NCBI GenBank assembly: GCA_039621445.1
Contig: CP154957.1
Span: 17,244,595 to 17,308,594 of the forward strand
Length of the DNA: 64,000 bases
Origin: Euglena gracilis
Taxonomy: Eukaryota > Euglenida > Euglenophyceae > Euglenales
Reading direction: 5' to 3'
This document shows, piece by piece, positions 1-13,848 of this stretch (position 1 is the stretch's first letter; each line of letters starts with the position of its first letter). Both the position numbers and the translations under genes were made by a program. A model generated the notes under the pieces. The model was not told where the DNA came from, ran no database searches, and saw only the letters and a list, made by a program, of their open reading frames with translations.

Positions 1-3000
1 GTGCATGCCCAGGCAGGTACCCCTGGGGCGAGCACCATCTGAAAATTCAGACTGCCAGCGGGGGGTAGTGGCGGGGCAAATGGTCGTCAACCTGATCGTT
101 GGGAGGGGGTCGTTTGTGGCGGTTGACAGGCTCCACGCCATGGGACACGATGCAATCCTGGTTGGACAGCAGTGAAGATGTCGACTCTAATTTTAAAAAG
201 CGCTTCAGTCTGTAATTGGTAACTCATGCTTGCCCGCCTCATCCATTGGCAAGCAACGGCGTGGACTCTGCTGCGGAGGCAAAACGGCGCCATAACGATA
301 AACGGGCTACGTCACCAGCGCCAACCCTGTCACACCTCGCCAGGCTGAGAATGGCGCAACTGAGGGAGATGTGTTGGGCGGGGCCATACTATTGCTCGTG
401 GACCCTTCAACTGTCTCTTTGAAAAAGACAAAACCAACGCGCCACTTTCACCGACACTTCCACCTTTGTTTAAAAAAAAAACCAATCTGCCACTCTTTTT
501 TAGCCAGCACCAAAATGACTAGTTTGCTTTTGATACAACCTTGAACCTCAAAAATGGTGGCCACTGTTGGCTATCTTTGGCTGACCCATCCATTCCCCCC
601 TGGGGAGGGGGTCGGCCTTCAACAAGCAATCAGGGATGGGTGGGGCACAGGCGCCTGGGGAGGGCCGAGGTCGCCCAGGCCAGAGCCCTGGGGACAGGCT
701 GGAGGGGGCATTTGGTGCCGCGGCAAGCTGGGTCCGGGATGATAAATCCCAGCCATCGTGCCTCAATTAGAAAATTGACCACAAACTAAGAAAAAATAAT
801 CAAAGTTTTTCGGTGGAATGGAGAGGCAGGGGGTTTGGGCCAACGACCAGCCAGTCGCCTTGAGAACCCACCCAACCCTGGAGTGGGGGGGGTCGGCATA
901 TGACAAGTGAAAGGGTGCCCCTGCTCCCACCCCATGCCCCTCGCCCAAGGGAATGTGTGTTCGGGACATCAACGACACGGTGTGCCTTGGACATGAGGAA
1001 AGGGGTGGGGGATCGTCAATTCGAACCCCTCACAGAGCAATTGGTCTTTCTGAGTCAAACCCACCCTTCAAGACCTAGCTCTGTGGACAGCCTTGGTTGG
1101 TCTTCTGTTAAAGTCACTCCCTTCACAATGGCGGTGCTGCCGAGTCCTGTTATTGTTGGCCCGGACTCCCTGCATGAAGAAGACTGCAGCCTGGCAAAGA
1201 GGCGTACTATATACAGACCCTCTGGACCCTCTGGGGTTGGGCGGCGGAGCGCTCCTCGGAGCAGGGGGCCTTGGGGAAGCGCGCAACACGCTTGTCCAAC
1301 GAATACAAACGGCCACCGCTGGGTGGGGTGGCAAAGGGCAGGATGGCGCACCTCCGTTTCTGGACAAGAGGGGAAAAATAGACGTCGCGACCGGTGTATG
1401 TGAAATGAACAAAAACCCACCCCGTGGACAGTTGTGTGACTTCAAGCTTCGCTGCCTGGTTCAGGAAGTCCGAACGTCAGAGTGTGAAAATGGAGGAGCA
1501 CCTGTGACGAGGAGTGAACATGTTGAATTGGAGAGATTTGGGCAACTAGTAGATGCACAGACAATCTCTGTGTCTGAAGGTGGGGGGGGACAGCGTGACG
1601 GGGGAGGGTGGCAGCAATGCACGAGAAGTGCCTTGCTGGGTATTAGACTTCCTGTTGGCAAGTCCAACGGGAGCACCAGGGGTTTGAAATAGCGATGGCT
1701 GTGTAAGATGGGAGTGGGCACGCCTTGGCTTGAGAAGAAACCTGGAACCGTTGAACGGATTGCGATGCCCTCCTGAGTCGCCATCACCAACTCGCTTTTC
1801 CTCAAAAGAGGTTGGAAATATATCGGAAAATGCTTTCGCACACATGAGCTCCGACCCCACCAACATGAACGATGCAATTGCATAAGCTATCCGATCACCT
1901 TTCTCAACACCAGTCAATCACCAGCACTCGGGTGCCCTCGGGTGGCCGGTTTTAGCAATTCTAGATGACACCTGTCCCGTGGAGTTGCAGAACTCAAGGA
2001 TCAGCAAAAAGAATAAGTCCCCACCCCCAGAGAGGGAGGGGGCACCCACCATTTTGGGCCGCAAAAGCGCGCCGGGACATGGGCCAGACATGTCGGCGGC
2101 CAAAACGGCGAACGGGGGACGATAGAGGGCCCCCGGGGGTTCATTTCGTCAGCCCGACATAATAATAATAATAATAATATAATAATACTAATAATATAAT
2201 AATAATAATAACTCCGTTTTCTCTCGGTTCGACCCCCTCCCTTTTCTCCAAGGGTAACTTCGCAGCTGATTGTGGGCGACCCTAACCAACTTTCATCAGG
2301 ACCCCCCCTGGGCCCTTGGCTTGGGCCACGGTTGAAAGGAAAGCCAGGGGGCCAATCTTAAGCGGCCAAGTTTGAGCATTGGATTTTGGCAAGCTATGCG
2401 CAAAATAGGCCAAAAACCTGAAATTTGGGGCCAAAAGTGCAAATTAAGGAGGAAGGTCAAAATTTACACGAAAAGATGAGCGGGGCCAGCGCTGAGGGGA
2501 GCAATACAGCCCTACCAGCAAGCAACACAGCCCTGCCAGCAAAATATGTGGATATCCTGAGTTGAAAGCCCAATCATCCAATGACCTCGCATTGGTTTCC
2601 CAACACGCTGTAGCCCCTGACTTGGGCCACTACCACTGTAAACACCCCCACTACATAACACCCCCCTTTGTATACATGAAAAATATGTATGCATATGATA
2701 TATGCATATATAAATATGTATATATGACACTCCCAAAACTGATTTTTAGCAACAAAAAAAACGACCATCATCAAAAGTGTCATTTCTGACAAATTTTGCT
2801 AAAAATTGCACTTCTAGGGATTTGGGGGGGATTTCATCAACAATTCGTTGACTTATAACGCCTCCTTCTAACCCCCCCCCCCTTCGGCTGACCAACCAAG
2901 CCTGGTCCTACAACCCCTGGGGGTTTTATCTGGAGTGTTAGAACCTGACGTGCAGGGTGACGCGGGCAATGCATAGCAGAGAAGCACTTGGAAGACCTCG

Positions 3001-3465
3001 AGGGCTGACCTTTGGGGCACCGATCCTTCAGCCCAGCAATCCTTCTGCTGCAGGCACGGCACACCACCAGGCTGTTTTTTTTTACCACCCCCCCGGGGGG
3101 GAGGGGGAGGGGTGCCTTGTGATGCTTGCCCAGGTAGGCACTACCCCCCCAGGGGGTCGGCACCCGACCAAAATACGGCCTGCACGCCACAGAATCTCGG
3201 GAGTTGTTCATGAGAGGCGACTCAAGAGCCGAGAAGAAGCGGGAAATATGCAGCAGTATGTGGAAGCTTGAAAAAGAAAAGACAAATTGAACAGAGTCAA
3301 CAGAATAGGGTCAAAAAAACAGGGCAGGAAACTTTCTTGAAGGCGAAGCAACAAGATGTGAAATTTCTGCACAGGATTGCTGTCCACCAGAAGGACGCCC
3401 CAGCCCCCCCCCCCTGCTGGAACCCCACGGACCAGATGAACGGGATAATGCCTGGGGGCAGAAAA
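1..3465. other. No gene recognised
   Basis: Short open frames on both strands lack recognisable motifs. Contents seen: a G/C palindrome near 595, an AAT microsatellite, a C10 run at 2,871 and a C8G7 palindrome near 3,090. Confidence 0.5.
2158..2215. repeat. AAT trinucleotide microsatellite
   Basis: Runs of ATA/AAT with a few AATAT interruptions. Confidence 0.9.
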
Positions 3466-3473
3466 TACCCCGC

Positions 3474-3853
3474 CAGGCATTTGCTTAAGGACCCCGGGGG
3501 GGGGGGGTACTGGCTAGCCAATCGGCTAGACACTGGAAAAAATGGACTAGCTAGGACCCCCCTCCCCCCCGGGGGGGTCCGGGGGGTGCGCCAGAGGAAA
3601 AATGAAATTCTTAATAGGTTTTGGGCTGATTTTGTTCCAAAAATTCCCAAAAATGGCCAAAAACGGGCATTTTTGGCCATTTTGGGGGGTCTCAAAAAAT
3701 TTTTCGGCGAAAAGTTTCCACTAGCTAGCCCTGCTAGCAGACCCCCCCCGGGGGGTCTGCTAGAAATCCCACTAGCCAAATTTGGGCAAGCTGCAGTCTA
3801 GCCCCCACCCCCCCGGGGGGGGGGGGTACTGCAATCCCTCAAGCAAATGCCTG
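3474..3853. mobile_element. Free inverted-repeat element with exact 8-bp duplication
   Basis: 380 bp. Begins CAGGCATTTGCTTAAGG; the other end read on the minus strand is CAGGCATTTGCTTGAGG (16 of 17). Flanked by TACCCCGC at 3,466-3,473 and 3,854-3,861. The interior has a C/G palindrome near each end and a stretch GATTTTGTTCCAAAAATTCC that recurs in part near 36,250. No gene recognised on either side. Confidence 0.85.
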
Positions 3854-3861
3854 TACCCCGC

Positions 3862-6800
3862 AGAAGTAAAGCGCTCAAATGAACTGGGCGACGGCTATAA
3901 TGGCTTGGTTGAGGGGATTAGAAGATTGGCACTCCTAACCAACGCCAGGGACAGTGCAATCAGGCGTCGAGGATATTGGGAAAGCGCACAAAAACCAAAA
4001 AAAAGTTGTCGTCCACAGGAAAATGGGAATAGAAAGAGAACAATTCAGCCGTTCTGCTCACACACCAAAATTGGGCAAATCATTATTGCAGCAAAACACT
4101 GCAAGTGATTTACATATGGAAAGGTATATGGTATGATTTTTCTTCAAGTCACCCGCTTTCACATTTTAGCAAATCATGACCTACTTATTCATGCAGGTCA
4201 GCAGCACTGGTTAGGAGTACTGGGAGTGGTGCAGGGGGGGGGGTCGCGAGTGGGTCAAGAATTCGCTAGCAGTTCAGGGAAGGAGGTGATATACGGCACC
4301 GCATGTGCCCGCGGGTCCCCATCCACCATCCGCTTGCGACATTTCGCTGCTGGATGTTGGGGATGGCCGCGGAGCATCTGTGCGGTGAACGGGGCCCTAC
4401 CGAAGCATCACGCAGAGGGCTGGACAGGTACCCTCCCGTCCAAGGCACACCAATATTCAGGGAATGTGTCGTTGACAAACGGTGTGTTAACGACATGCTG
4501 TGTCAATGCAATTGTACTTAAATGAAAAAACTCGGGCGGTGTTGCGGAAAAGTGCCGTTGACACGAGGGGTGTGTCAATGACACCGTATGACTTGGACAA
4601 AGGGGGGAGGTAAGGTTTGAGGAACAAACTTAAGCTTTGCATGTGCCCATGGTGTGTTTCTGAAATGGCTTCTTCCTGTCGTCAAATCGCCATAATTCTC
4701 ATATCACCATTTCATTTCTCTATGGCCCAGGGCTCACAAATGTCCCTGTCGGTGCTTGCCATCCTGCAAGATTGCCTCTCCTTGAGCAGGGGGTTGCTGG
4801 GCGTCGGGAGGTCAGCAAGGTAAACTTCTGCAACTCCAGTGCCGACTCGGAGCACAATTGCTTGTTCTTTTGCGACACTGTCACTAAACCCGTTTCCCGC
4901 TGGGGGTCCAGAAGCAGCACACACCAACACAAACAAATGGGATGCCTCGGCGTCGTGGGCAAAAAAGCGGCCCCACCAGGAACATGCAGGCCCTGGCCAA
5001 CGTGACCCCCCCCCCCGCCCTGCCAGCCCAGCCCCACAGCTGGGACGTGCCAATGGCACGGCTGGCGTGGGGCGGCCGGGGGGGCGGGGGCCGTGCCTGG
5101 GGCGAGGCGGTCCCGGGCTGTGCCGGGCTGTGCCGGGCGGGGGTGGAAAGCGTTTGGCCCTGCCCTCCGGAAAAGAAAATGGCCGCCCATTACATCCTGA
5201 CCACCCCCACAAAAAAAGGCTCCCCATCCCATTCACTCCGCCCCTTGAAACAACACGAGGAGAAACCATACCCAAAAAGTGAAAGCTCAGTATATTTTGG
5301 GACCTTTCTGGTGCGCACTAACCCCCGACTTGTGACCAATCATATATCAGGGCATCCAAGCCAAATCTTATGACCGAGGGGGGGATGTAGGGAGGAGGGA
5401 AACAGGGGATATGTTTGAAAATTATGAAAGCTGAGTTTGGCTGGCACAATCCAGGGCAGGGATCACCCATCGGAGCGAAATCCTGTGGACCTCACGGAAA
5501 TCCACAGCAGATATGTACACATCAGAGAGTAGACTGCGACGTCTGCGGCCGGGGATGGGAATGCAAGAGCCTGACAAGCCCACCTCAATGCACCAACAAG
5601 AAAATAAGGGGTAATACCATACTATTAAACTATTGTTATAAACAGACATAATAAATAATGGATAAAAATATGTTTTATGTTAACAAGGAATTTGATGGAA
5701 TACTTGATAATCAGATTTTTACCTTGTTTTGCTTTTTTTCTTTGTGATTAGGGGTGGTGAAGGGCGTATCCTGAACGAATATCGGTATGTTTTCATTGGC
5801 AAGGGCCTACCAAAGTATTTTGTCAAACCTCGCACTTACCAAACTTTTGCAATCCACTAATGTCATTTTTGGACAATGTGAAATCCTGGATAACAAAACC
5901 CAAACATTAGATTCCAGGGCATCTTTTGCCCCAGGACCAGGGGAAAAACAACTCTGAAAAAGAGGGTGCCTGAGCGCATATGTCCCTCAGAGCAATCCGG
6001 GCACACATGCACAGAGCGTGTGTTTGGGGGTCGCCCAAATGCTCCTTGCCAACATCAACGTGGGACGCTGCAAAGATGATTTTGAGCAGGTGAGACCACG
6101 CTTTAAACCACAACCCCACATTGCTCAAACTACTCATCTGTGCAAAAAAAAAAACTGCTACCATGTGTTACCTTTGACATTAAAGCATGATAATGTGAAC
6201 ACTCTTCTTTCGCGGGCTATTTTCCGGGGGTTCGCAGTTGAGGCCGTGTTACCGCGTTTTTTTTAGCCCTAAACAATCATAATGATTTGGAGGTTGACCC
6301 ATGAAAAAAGTGGCACTTTGCCCCTGGTCATTCAGCTAAAAATTGAATGAAGCGCAGCATGTGGGCTGCAAATGGACGAATTTTTTTCAAAAATCCTCGG
6401 GTTCCAGGGTGTGCAATGCAATGACATGTTTCCTTCGACCCTCTGAGACATCTGATCTCTGAGGCTCCACAACACCTCACTTGAGTTTCTGCTTTGGTCT
6501 TGTCCCAGAAATCTTAGTTGTTCGGTAAATGTGTAATTGCGTGAATGGTTCATTTGCAACAAATACATGCTGCCTTGTGGGTGTCACAGGGGCTCCATAT
6601 GTTGATTTTAAACTTCGTTACAAAAAGCGTGCATTTCCATCTGCATTCAAATGGAACGTTGAAGAACCCTGCCATTTGTGAACAGAGGGGGTCGGTTTGT
6701 GGCAGTTTGGCTGCACCACCCCATTTCTGTTGAAATGTGCTGTTCAGGTGGGGGATAAACAGGATGGGCGGGAGTCAATTCCAAGCCTGCCCCCTGCACT

Positions 6801-9800
6801 ATCGCTACAGTTGTCTTCGTCATTTGGTAAAATCCGCCCTCCGTGGCGACAGTGTTCTGCACTCAAGCTGGCGGAAATACATGCGAATGGATGTCCCATA
6901 ATGGCCACCCTCGGTGAAGCCACGGGACTGGGGAAAGGTCAAGGGCATACCACTGCTCAAAGACCCCTCACCGTGCGAAAAAAGCACTTTGGAACTGAAA
7001 ACAGCACACATCCGATCGCCCCCCCCCACTTCGCTCTGCACTGGCTCGGGCCAAAACAGGCCATGAATGAGTGTACCATGAATTTGCCGTTCTTTTGCAG
7101 AAAATTCTCTGATGCAATCAATATTGTTTCGGCCACCTTTGACCAACCCCACCAACCCAGGGGGGGGGGGGGGGCTTGAGCTGAACGAACCAACCTCGGA
7201 GGTGTGGGATGGTCCACCACCAAGCAATGGTACAGTCAGTGATAATACGCTTATGCCAGAGAATCGTCACAGGGGAAGTTGGGGAGGTGTGGTGCCTCCA
7301 GTGATAAGCAATATCTGAGAGGAGCCCTCCAGGAATGAGGCAAGCGAGGGAGGGGTAGCGTAACGACAGTGACAGGCAAGAGGCAAAGACAGCCGCTTGA
7401 ATGGAGAGATGCTGAGGAAAAGGGCTATAGACAACGCCGTGTCACAACAGCAAACCGTGCAACACAGAAAAACGTTGCCTCCATTTAAACATCCGTGAGT
7501 GTGCTAATCCTGCTGGGTGGAATGACAACTTTTCCCTCCTCTGGAAAAGAAAACTTTATGCTACATCTTTGCACTGATATCACTCATTCTCATTCAACCC
7601 GCCAAGTGGGTCCAAAGAATTAGCAAAACAGACTCCCGATTAACCAAAAAAAACCCCAAATTAACAAAAAAATAAAAAATGGCAAAAAACCGAGGTTCCG
7701 ACTAGTATCATTGCTGTGGGGATGGGATGGGATCCTGCCTGACTGGAAACAACAGCATTTGTTGGTGTTGCCTTTGTGTAGACGATGGGTGTCCAAAAAA
7801 AACCAACAAATTCATAACAAAAAACTGCATATTATTTTTGTAATGATAACAACACATACATCATTTGCCAATAACAGAAAACCTCTCTGAATACTTGATA
7901 ATTTCATTAAAAAGATATGCTAGCCCATCCCTTGCAGTATCATGCATCGTCACCCTTGCAATATTATCCTGCCACAATCAAAATTCAGTACCAGAAAAAC
8001 ACACCATTTTTCTGGGGGGGGGTGGCACCACCTCCACTGAAAAAAACCCATAAACCAGCAGAAGGGGGGAAATATCTTCAATCCAAAATTTGAGCTGTGT
8101 ACAACCCATTTGAGCCATTTTTGTCCGCTTTTGACCCATGTTTGCACCCCCGAAAACAAAAAAAAATATTTTTTTAACCAAAATAAAAATCGCTAAAAGG
8201 GAAAGGGGGTCCAGGGCTGGGAAAGTGAAGCTGGCTGGCCAGACCCCCCATACCCTCAGGAGTGAGGTCCAGACGACGTGTCCTGCGAGCGAATCTCGCC
8301 CATCTAACTAGTGTCTCGTGTGCCCTGTTTCTCCCGCCCAGAGATGGCCACACAGTGGGGCTGGCCCTGTCTTTGGCAGCAGCCGAAACAGTGGCAGCAG
8401 AGCAACGCAGAGGCAGCAGAATAACCGGAGCGTGCAGTGCGGCGGGGCGATGGGTTCCTCCAACAGCCATTTGACGCAATTGACTGTCGCCGTTTGGAGA
8501 GGCGACTGACAGGAAGAGAGCCCAATTTGGGGAAAACACGATGTGGGCACGCAAACACTTCGGCCACACCAACTAGCTGGGAGGCAGGATCTGAAACTTT
8601 CATCAATTTTTGGGATTTAAACTTCAGAGAGGTGCTGGGAGTTATTGTCAACAGCTTTCACAGGGGTGCTTCCCCCATTTGTTGAAGGCACGTGTTGGCA
8701 TACTCCTGAACCAACGACGCATTCCCGGATCTGTCATTTGATGCATTTGCATCGCACACCCATGTCGTTGGCACCGCCCCTGTTTCACTGGCTGATTTGT
8801 GGAACATTGCAATGAGAGATGGAAATGAGCCAAGAGGTCAACAACAGGGAGAACCAATGGAACTGTGAACCAACAAGACCACACCATTGAGCATTAAACC
8901 CATGTGTGATGAGTGGGCATTGCATCCCTTGTCTTTTGGAGATTCTCGCTGTAAGAAATGATAACCCTCTAAATATGACTTCCCCCAATGTAGAACCCCC
9001 TTGGCGACCAAAAAAAATCCCGGAACGACAACGAAAAAATTTTAGGCAATGGATTTGGCAATGCATTTGACCAAATTGATGTTTAAAAAAAATGGTGTAA
9101 TGTTGAGTCCCGGCGCCTGCCCACCAAATCAAATTTCCCGTAGCACCCTCCCGGGGGGGGGGATTCCTTAAAAAGAAATCTGCGCTGGGCAAAACTGTTC
9201 CTGTGAGACCCATGTGAGGTCTAAAAACACGAGGGGACCCCATTCAAGGGGTGCCCGCGTCGGGACACTTGTTGGGGTTGTTGGAGGCAGAGAGGTCCAG
9301 CGGCGAAATGGCTGGGCGCTCACTGCAAAACAGACGCCATCGGACCGGGACAGACGATGCTAAATAGCCGCGGTCAGGCTGCCATGAAACACACATCCTA
9401 AAAGAGGCGTTCATGGGGGTGGGGGGGGGGGGCAACCTGTGCACATAACCGACGACCTACCGACAAATATGACCAACTACAGCCAGTGGTGTTACGACGC
9501 TGAGACATTGGAAAGAAACACAATAAACAATATGATTGCAGTGGGATTCCACTGCATGGCAATGCTATGGTATGTTTCAGCACAGACCCAGATATAAAAA
9601 ATCCTGGAGCTTTTTCCCCACCGAAAACCTTATGGAGGGGGGGGGGTCGACGTTTTCCCCCCCTTTTTTGGTTAACAAAGACGCCAAAAATAATGCAAAT
9701 CCAAAAATATGGAAATGCTTCCCTCGGCGCTTCCACCATGAGTAGAGATACATAGAAAAACTGAAAATATCCAGAAATTATTCAGGAAAGTTTGTGTGTG

Positions 9801-10229
9801 TATTTCTGCTGAAGAAGAGTATTTAAAATTTTTCCACGCTCCTTGGAAAATTTCATCATGCAAAATACTTGAATGTGTTTTGCTTAGTTTGGAAACATCG
9901 TGAGTCTAAAATTATGCAAATCCAAAATTGACAACAATTTGATGAAAAATAAGAGTAATTTTGTCCCAGGGTAAAATTGGGGCCAAAATGTGGAGTTTTT
10001 CTAAAAATTTAAAAAAAATGAATACATAAAAAAACAGGAAAACTCGAAAAGTCACTGGTAAAAAAAATGCAGGAAAGCACAAAAAAATACCAAAAAATGC
10101 ATATCTTGACAAAAATAAAAAACCACAAAAACGCGAAAGAAAGAAACGAGCTTGCCTCTCCCTTGAGATTTAACCCCAGCAGCAAAACAACCTGCGTGTG
10201 AGGGCCGCTTTGCTTTGTAAGACATAGCC
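3862..10229. other. No gene recognised; one GC-rich block
   Basis: Mostly AT-balanced with poly-G runs. A GC-rich patch at about 4,960-5,170 has open minus frames (one reading SDSVAKEQAIVLRVGTG at its edge) that could be exons of an unknown gene. Sequence near 8,100-8,240 (CCATTTTTGTCCGC, then GGTCCAGGGCTGG) is related to 15,600-15,770. Confidence 0.4.
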
Positions 10230-10440
10230 TTCGGGGGGGAGGGGGCCTTACCCGGGGCGGAGGGGGGCGCCGGCCGGGGGGACCCAGGGACCAGCAGAGG
10301 GGGCTTCGGGACCAGGACGGCGGGCCGCAGGCTGGACAGCACCTTGAGGTGTGAGCCGTGGCGGGTCGGGGTGGTGGTGGTCGGGGGGGCCTCGGGGGCG
10401 GGGGTGGCCCGGAGGGCGGACGATCCAAACAAACGTTTGG
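10230..10440 (-). CDS. Possible exon shared by both loci (HLKVLSSLR), copy A side
   Basis: A GC-rich block whose minus-strand frame reads GSHLKVLSSLRPAV. The block at 37,590-37,760 reads STHLKVLSSLRATA, with a silent third-position difference, as expected for coding sequence. It lies downstream of the last receiver exon of kinase A, as its partner does for kinase B, so it may be a C-terminal exon. Splice sites that fit the phase-2 donor upstream were not found here, so it could belong to a separate gene. Confidence 0.35.
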
Positions 10441-10569
10441 CGATGATGGGACACAACAGCCGGATTGGAAAGCAGTCCCTTTGATGCAGTTTCGCTGTTC
10501 AGAAGGTGGTTCAGGAAAGACGACCACTTTCGTCCTTGGTCGCAAAAAGGAAGCTTCCAACTAAATGGC

Positions 10570-10860
10570 TGCATTTTTTGGACCCCCCTGATCCAACTAT
10601 ATGCCCCCCCCCCAGATCATATAATTGGATCAGGGGTGTCCAAAATTTTTTGCGTTATTGATGGAATAGGGTTAGGGTTAGGAGCTAGGCCTAACTCTAG
10701 GCCTAACGTATGGATTAGTGACAGGTGTGTGCGTTTGGCCTAAAGTTAGGCCGAAACCTTCTTCTCCCCAACCCTATTGCATCAAGAATCCAAAAAAAAT
10801 TACCCGACCCCCTGATCCAACTATATGCCCCCCCCCCCGGGGGGGGCATATAGTTAGAGG
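10570..10860. repeat. Nested inverted repeats with telomere-like GGGTTA
   Basis: GACCCCCCTGATCCAACTAT near 10,580 is repeated inverted near 10,625 and direct near 10,806. Between them, ATAGGGTTAGGGTTAGG (10,665) faces its inverted partner near 10,770. A C12/G8 palindrome closes the block at about 10,830-10,850. Confidence 0.6.
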
Positions 10861-10930
10861 CGGCCATATACACGCATATAAACATATGCATATATGTATA
10901 CACACACACATACATATATATGTGTATGCC

Positions 10931-10960
10931 CAATAGGGTTAGGGTTAGGTTTAGGGTTTG
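10931..10960 (+). repeat. Interstitial telomere-like tract
   Basis: ATAGGGTTAGGGTTAGG continuing into TTTAGGGTTT. Short and degenerate, so a relic or a chance repeat and not a telomere end. A second tract in the opposite sense (AACCCTAACCCTA) is at about 58,487. Confidence 0.6.
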
Positions 10961-11221
10961 TCAGTTCACATGGCCTGTGCCCCCAGTGTCACGTTTAGTA
11001 CCCCCCGTGGGGGGGGACCACACTTGCCATATGTGTGCGTGTGTGTGTGTGCACTGGGCAAACCAACACACGATGACTGCACATTGTTGGGGCTAAAGCG
11101 GAGGAACGTTCCATTAGGGGCATTGGGGTGACTTCCTTCTTCGAAGGCAAACCTTACCCATGACTATAAAAAGCTATACTCTGACATCTGCATTTGTATT
11201 ATCTTGTTGACAGACTTAGGC

Positions 11222-13848
11222 TAGGCGGCGCGAATTGCCCAACCGATTTTTGCGTTTTTTGGCGTTTTTTGGCTGTTTTAAAAACACCTAAAAGGGCAAA
11301 AATATTTGAGCTGAGAGGGGTGTGTGGCGGCTTTGGGCCAAAATTTAACAGAAGTGGTTTTGCGCGGTATTCCGCTTAGCTGTTTTCCGATTGCGTGTGA
11401 GTTGTGTGATTTGAGAGTGTACTAGAACTGTTTGAAATGGTTGGAAATACACCGACTTTGAATGGGTGTGACACAGGGCTGTGTGTCCATGGTTTATGTT
11501 AATAACAGTATTTGAGAGACTAGTGAACAATGCAAGCGTACGCGGATAACCGCGTAAAACGAAAGAAGAGGTGACAGACAACGGAGTTAAACGTTTGGGC
11601 GGTAATCCGCGCACAATGCACTTGTATGCGGATTACCGCGTACAAGTGCAAACAAAGAATGGTACGCGGATTACCGCGTACAATGACACAAACAGTTGAT
11701 GACTGGTGGGAGGGAATCCTGCTGTGTGTGTATACGTGGTGAGTGTACGGCGACTGGGTGTAAGCGGGAATCCGTGTGGCCGGGTTAAGGGTGGGCAGAA
11801 AAAGCAAAACATTTGTGGACGATGGGATGGGGGTAGAAGATGGAAACCACCCTAGAAATGAAGTCTGCCGGCTTGTTAGCAAAGTTTTGCAACCCTACTT
11901 GTGGCACCAGTCACAGGCATGAATCTTTGCGGAGCACACTGACGACAGACTTTGTTGTCAAGGCTGCCAGGCAGTTTGCAACTGAATGGTGTCTGGAGTG
12001 TTGTGGTGAGTTTGAGGGGTGGAGGTTTAAGGAAACCAGGGAGAGGAGATTGCACCAGCAGGGGTTGACCAACCGAGGAGAGACGGCCAGCCCTTAAACT
12101 TGGGCACTCAGAGCAGGGGTGGTTTCCAAAAAGACCGGAGACACTTGTGCTGGGGGTGGTTACGTGGATGGAAGCCAAATGCATTGGGTCAAACATCGAC
12201 CCGGCGTTGGTTGAGAACGACCGCCTTCTGGTTTACCCCCCCCTCCCACACGGCTTCTGACGGTGGAGACCACCGTTGCCTCCTCCGGAGGCATGTTGCC
12301 AACCCCGAGGGAAGAAGAGCCAGTAAAAAAGAGGTGGTTTGGGTATTCTGTCTGAATTTCAGCAAAAACTGCAGCTTTTCAAAGGAAAAATGCTGTAAAA
12401 CTGTTTCAAAAAACAATTGAAAAGGCCTTGATTTTCTCAGAACCTGGAGGACTCCTTCCGAAAACCCTACAAAATTGCTCGGTTGCTGCCACCAGCTGCT
12501 GAAACAGGCGTTTCTCCGTCCATATCTTGAGTCAGTTCTTCGTCAGCCTTCCCCAAACCCTGATTTTGGGCCACCAAGACCGTTGGGTTCCAGAAGGAGG
12601 GCCCTGGGAGGTGCTTTTGTTCCTCCTGAGAAATCAACCTCAGTTTTTTGGCCGTTTTTCGGGACGGTAACAAAACATCTTCTCTACCGCAGCTCACCCG
12701 GCCTGGCAACTGACACGTGCGTTCCACTGCTGTCCCTGCGGCCACCCCTTCAGCACTAGCCAGGGGGAACATTACTGCGTCCGAATTGCAGAGGAGGGTG
12801 TCCACCTCCTGCTCAAATGCCAGGCGGGTTTCCGCCTGCTCGGGTGCTTGCTGTCCCGGCGCAGCAGCCACAGCTCCCTGTCAACCTGTCCCGCCCAACA
12901 TCCAAACATTGTGCCGCCGACACCGACCACCGACACCGACACTTCGGGACGCCAAAACATCACAAAACACAACCCATCAGGACAGCAACAAGCTCCACAC
13001 GGGTTTCCGTCCAAACCTCATCTGTGCGGAAACCCGCGCAAACTAAAAACGAAGTAGGCGGATAACCGCGCACTGCCATCGTTCAATAACGACCCAAAAT
13101 CCCCTCCCTCTCCCCCAAAGCTGTTCATTAACAACTTCACATAATGACCGACTTCCAGAGGTTTCTGCGCGTTCCCACTTCCCGCTCCCATATGTCATCC
13201 ACAAACACGAACTGTTCTCATTCTCAAACCCTTCTGCGCGGGTTTCCGCCTGAGGAATCATCACTTCTGTACGCGGTAAACCGTGTAACCTCGTTTTTAA
13301 CGCTATTCCCAGTCCAGTCCCCTCAGTTAGGCCAGCATCTCTTCATCACAAAAACTCATTTTGCGCGGTTTACCGCTTAAAACATCCCTTCCAAGAATTT
13401 GTAGCATCTGTTGGGCAGTGCTGTGTGTTCACCTCCCCCGTCACTGGACGTCGGCACTCACGAGATGTTCAAAAATGCGCGGGTTGCTTAAGCGGTTGCC
13501 TCTTCTTCACCTGCCACACTGTGTCACCCCCCCTCCAGAGGGGGGTCCGACAGCAACGCCAAACAACCCGGGCTCCGGAGGCCAGGTGTTCTCCGGCTGT
13601 TTTCTGTTTTTCAAAATTTCAGGGCGTTCCAGGGGGTATTTTCCAAAACCCCCCCTAAAACGACCATAAATTCTCAATATCGCCACTTTGTCAAAATGCT
13701 TAAAATGGACCCTTAACGACCCAAATTTTCGTGCTGGTGCCATCCTCTCAAAATTTCGAGCACATAACAGTGAGTTTTGTAAACGGAAACCCGCGCACCC
13801 CAAGCGTGCAAAAAATCGCAAAAAATTTGGGCAATTCGCGCCGCCTAA
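11222..13848. mobile_element. 2.6-kb element with GCGGCGCGAATTGCCC inverted ends, full of short palindromes
   Basis: The left end AGGCGGCGCGAATTGCCC (11,223-11,240) is the reverse complement of the right end at about 13,829-13,847. Inside are at least fourteen copies of a 14-20 base palindrome of the form GCGGNNNNCCGC. A related partial copy lies at 44,740-45,329. No transposase was recognised; a 134-codon minus ORF at 12,467-12,871 has no known motif. No clear target duplication. Confidence 0.55.

Noticed and set aside
11360-11690. CRISPR-like array of short palindromes
   Set aside because: Spacing is irregular, cores differ, there are no uniform spacers or cas genes, and the host is eukaryotic.
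12467-12871. 134-codon minus frame as a transposase of the 11.2-13.85 kb element
   Set aside because: No catalytic motif or zinc finger is visible and it is not clearly conserved in the partial copy.
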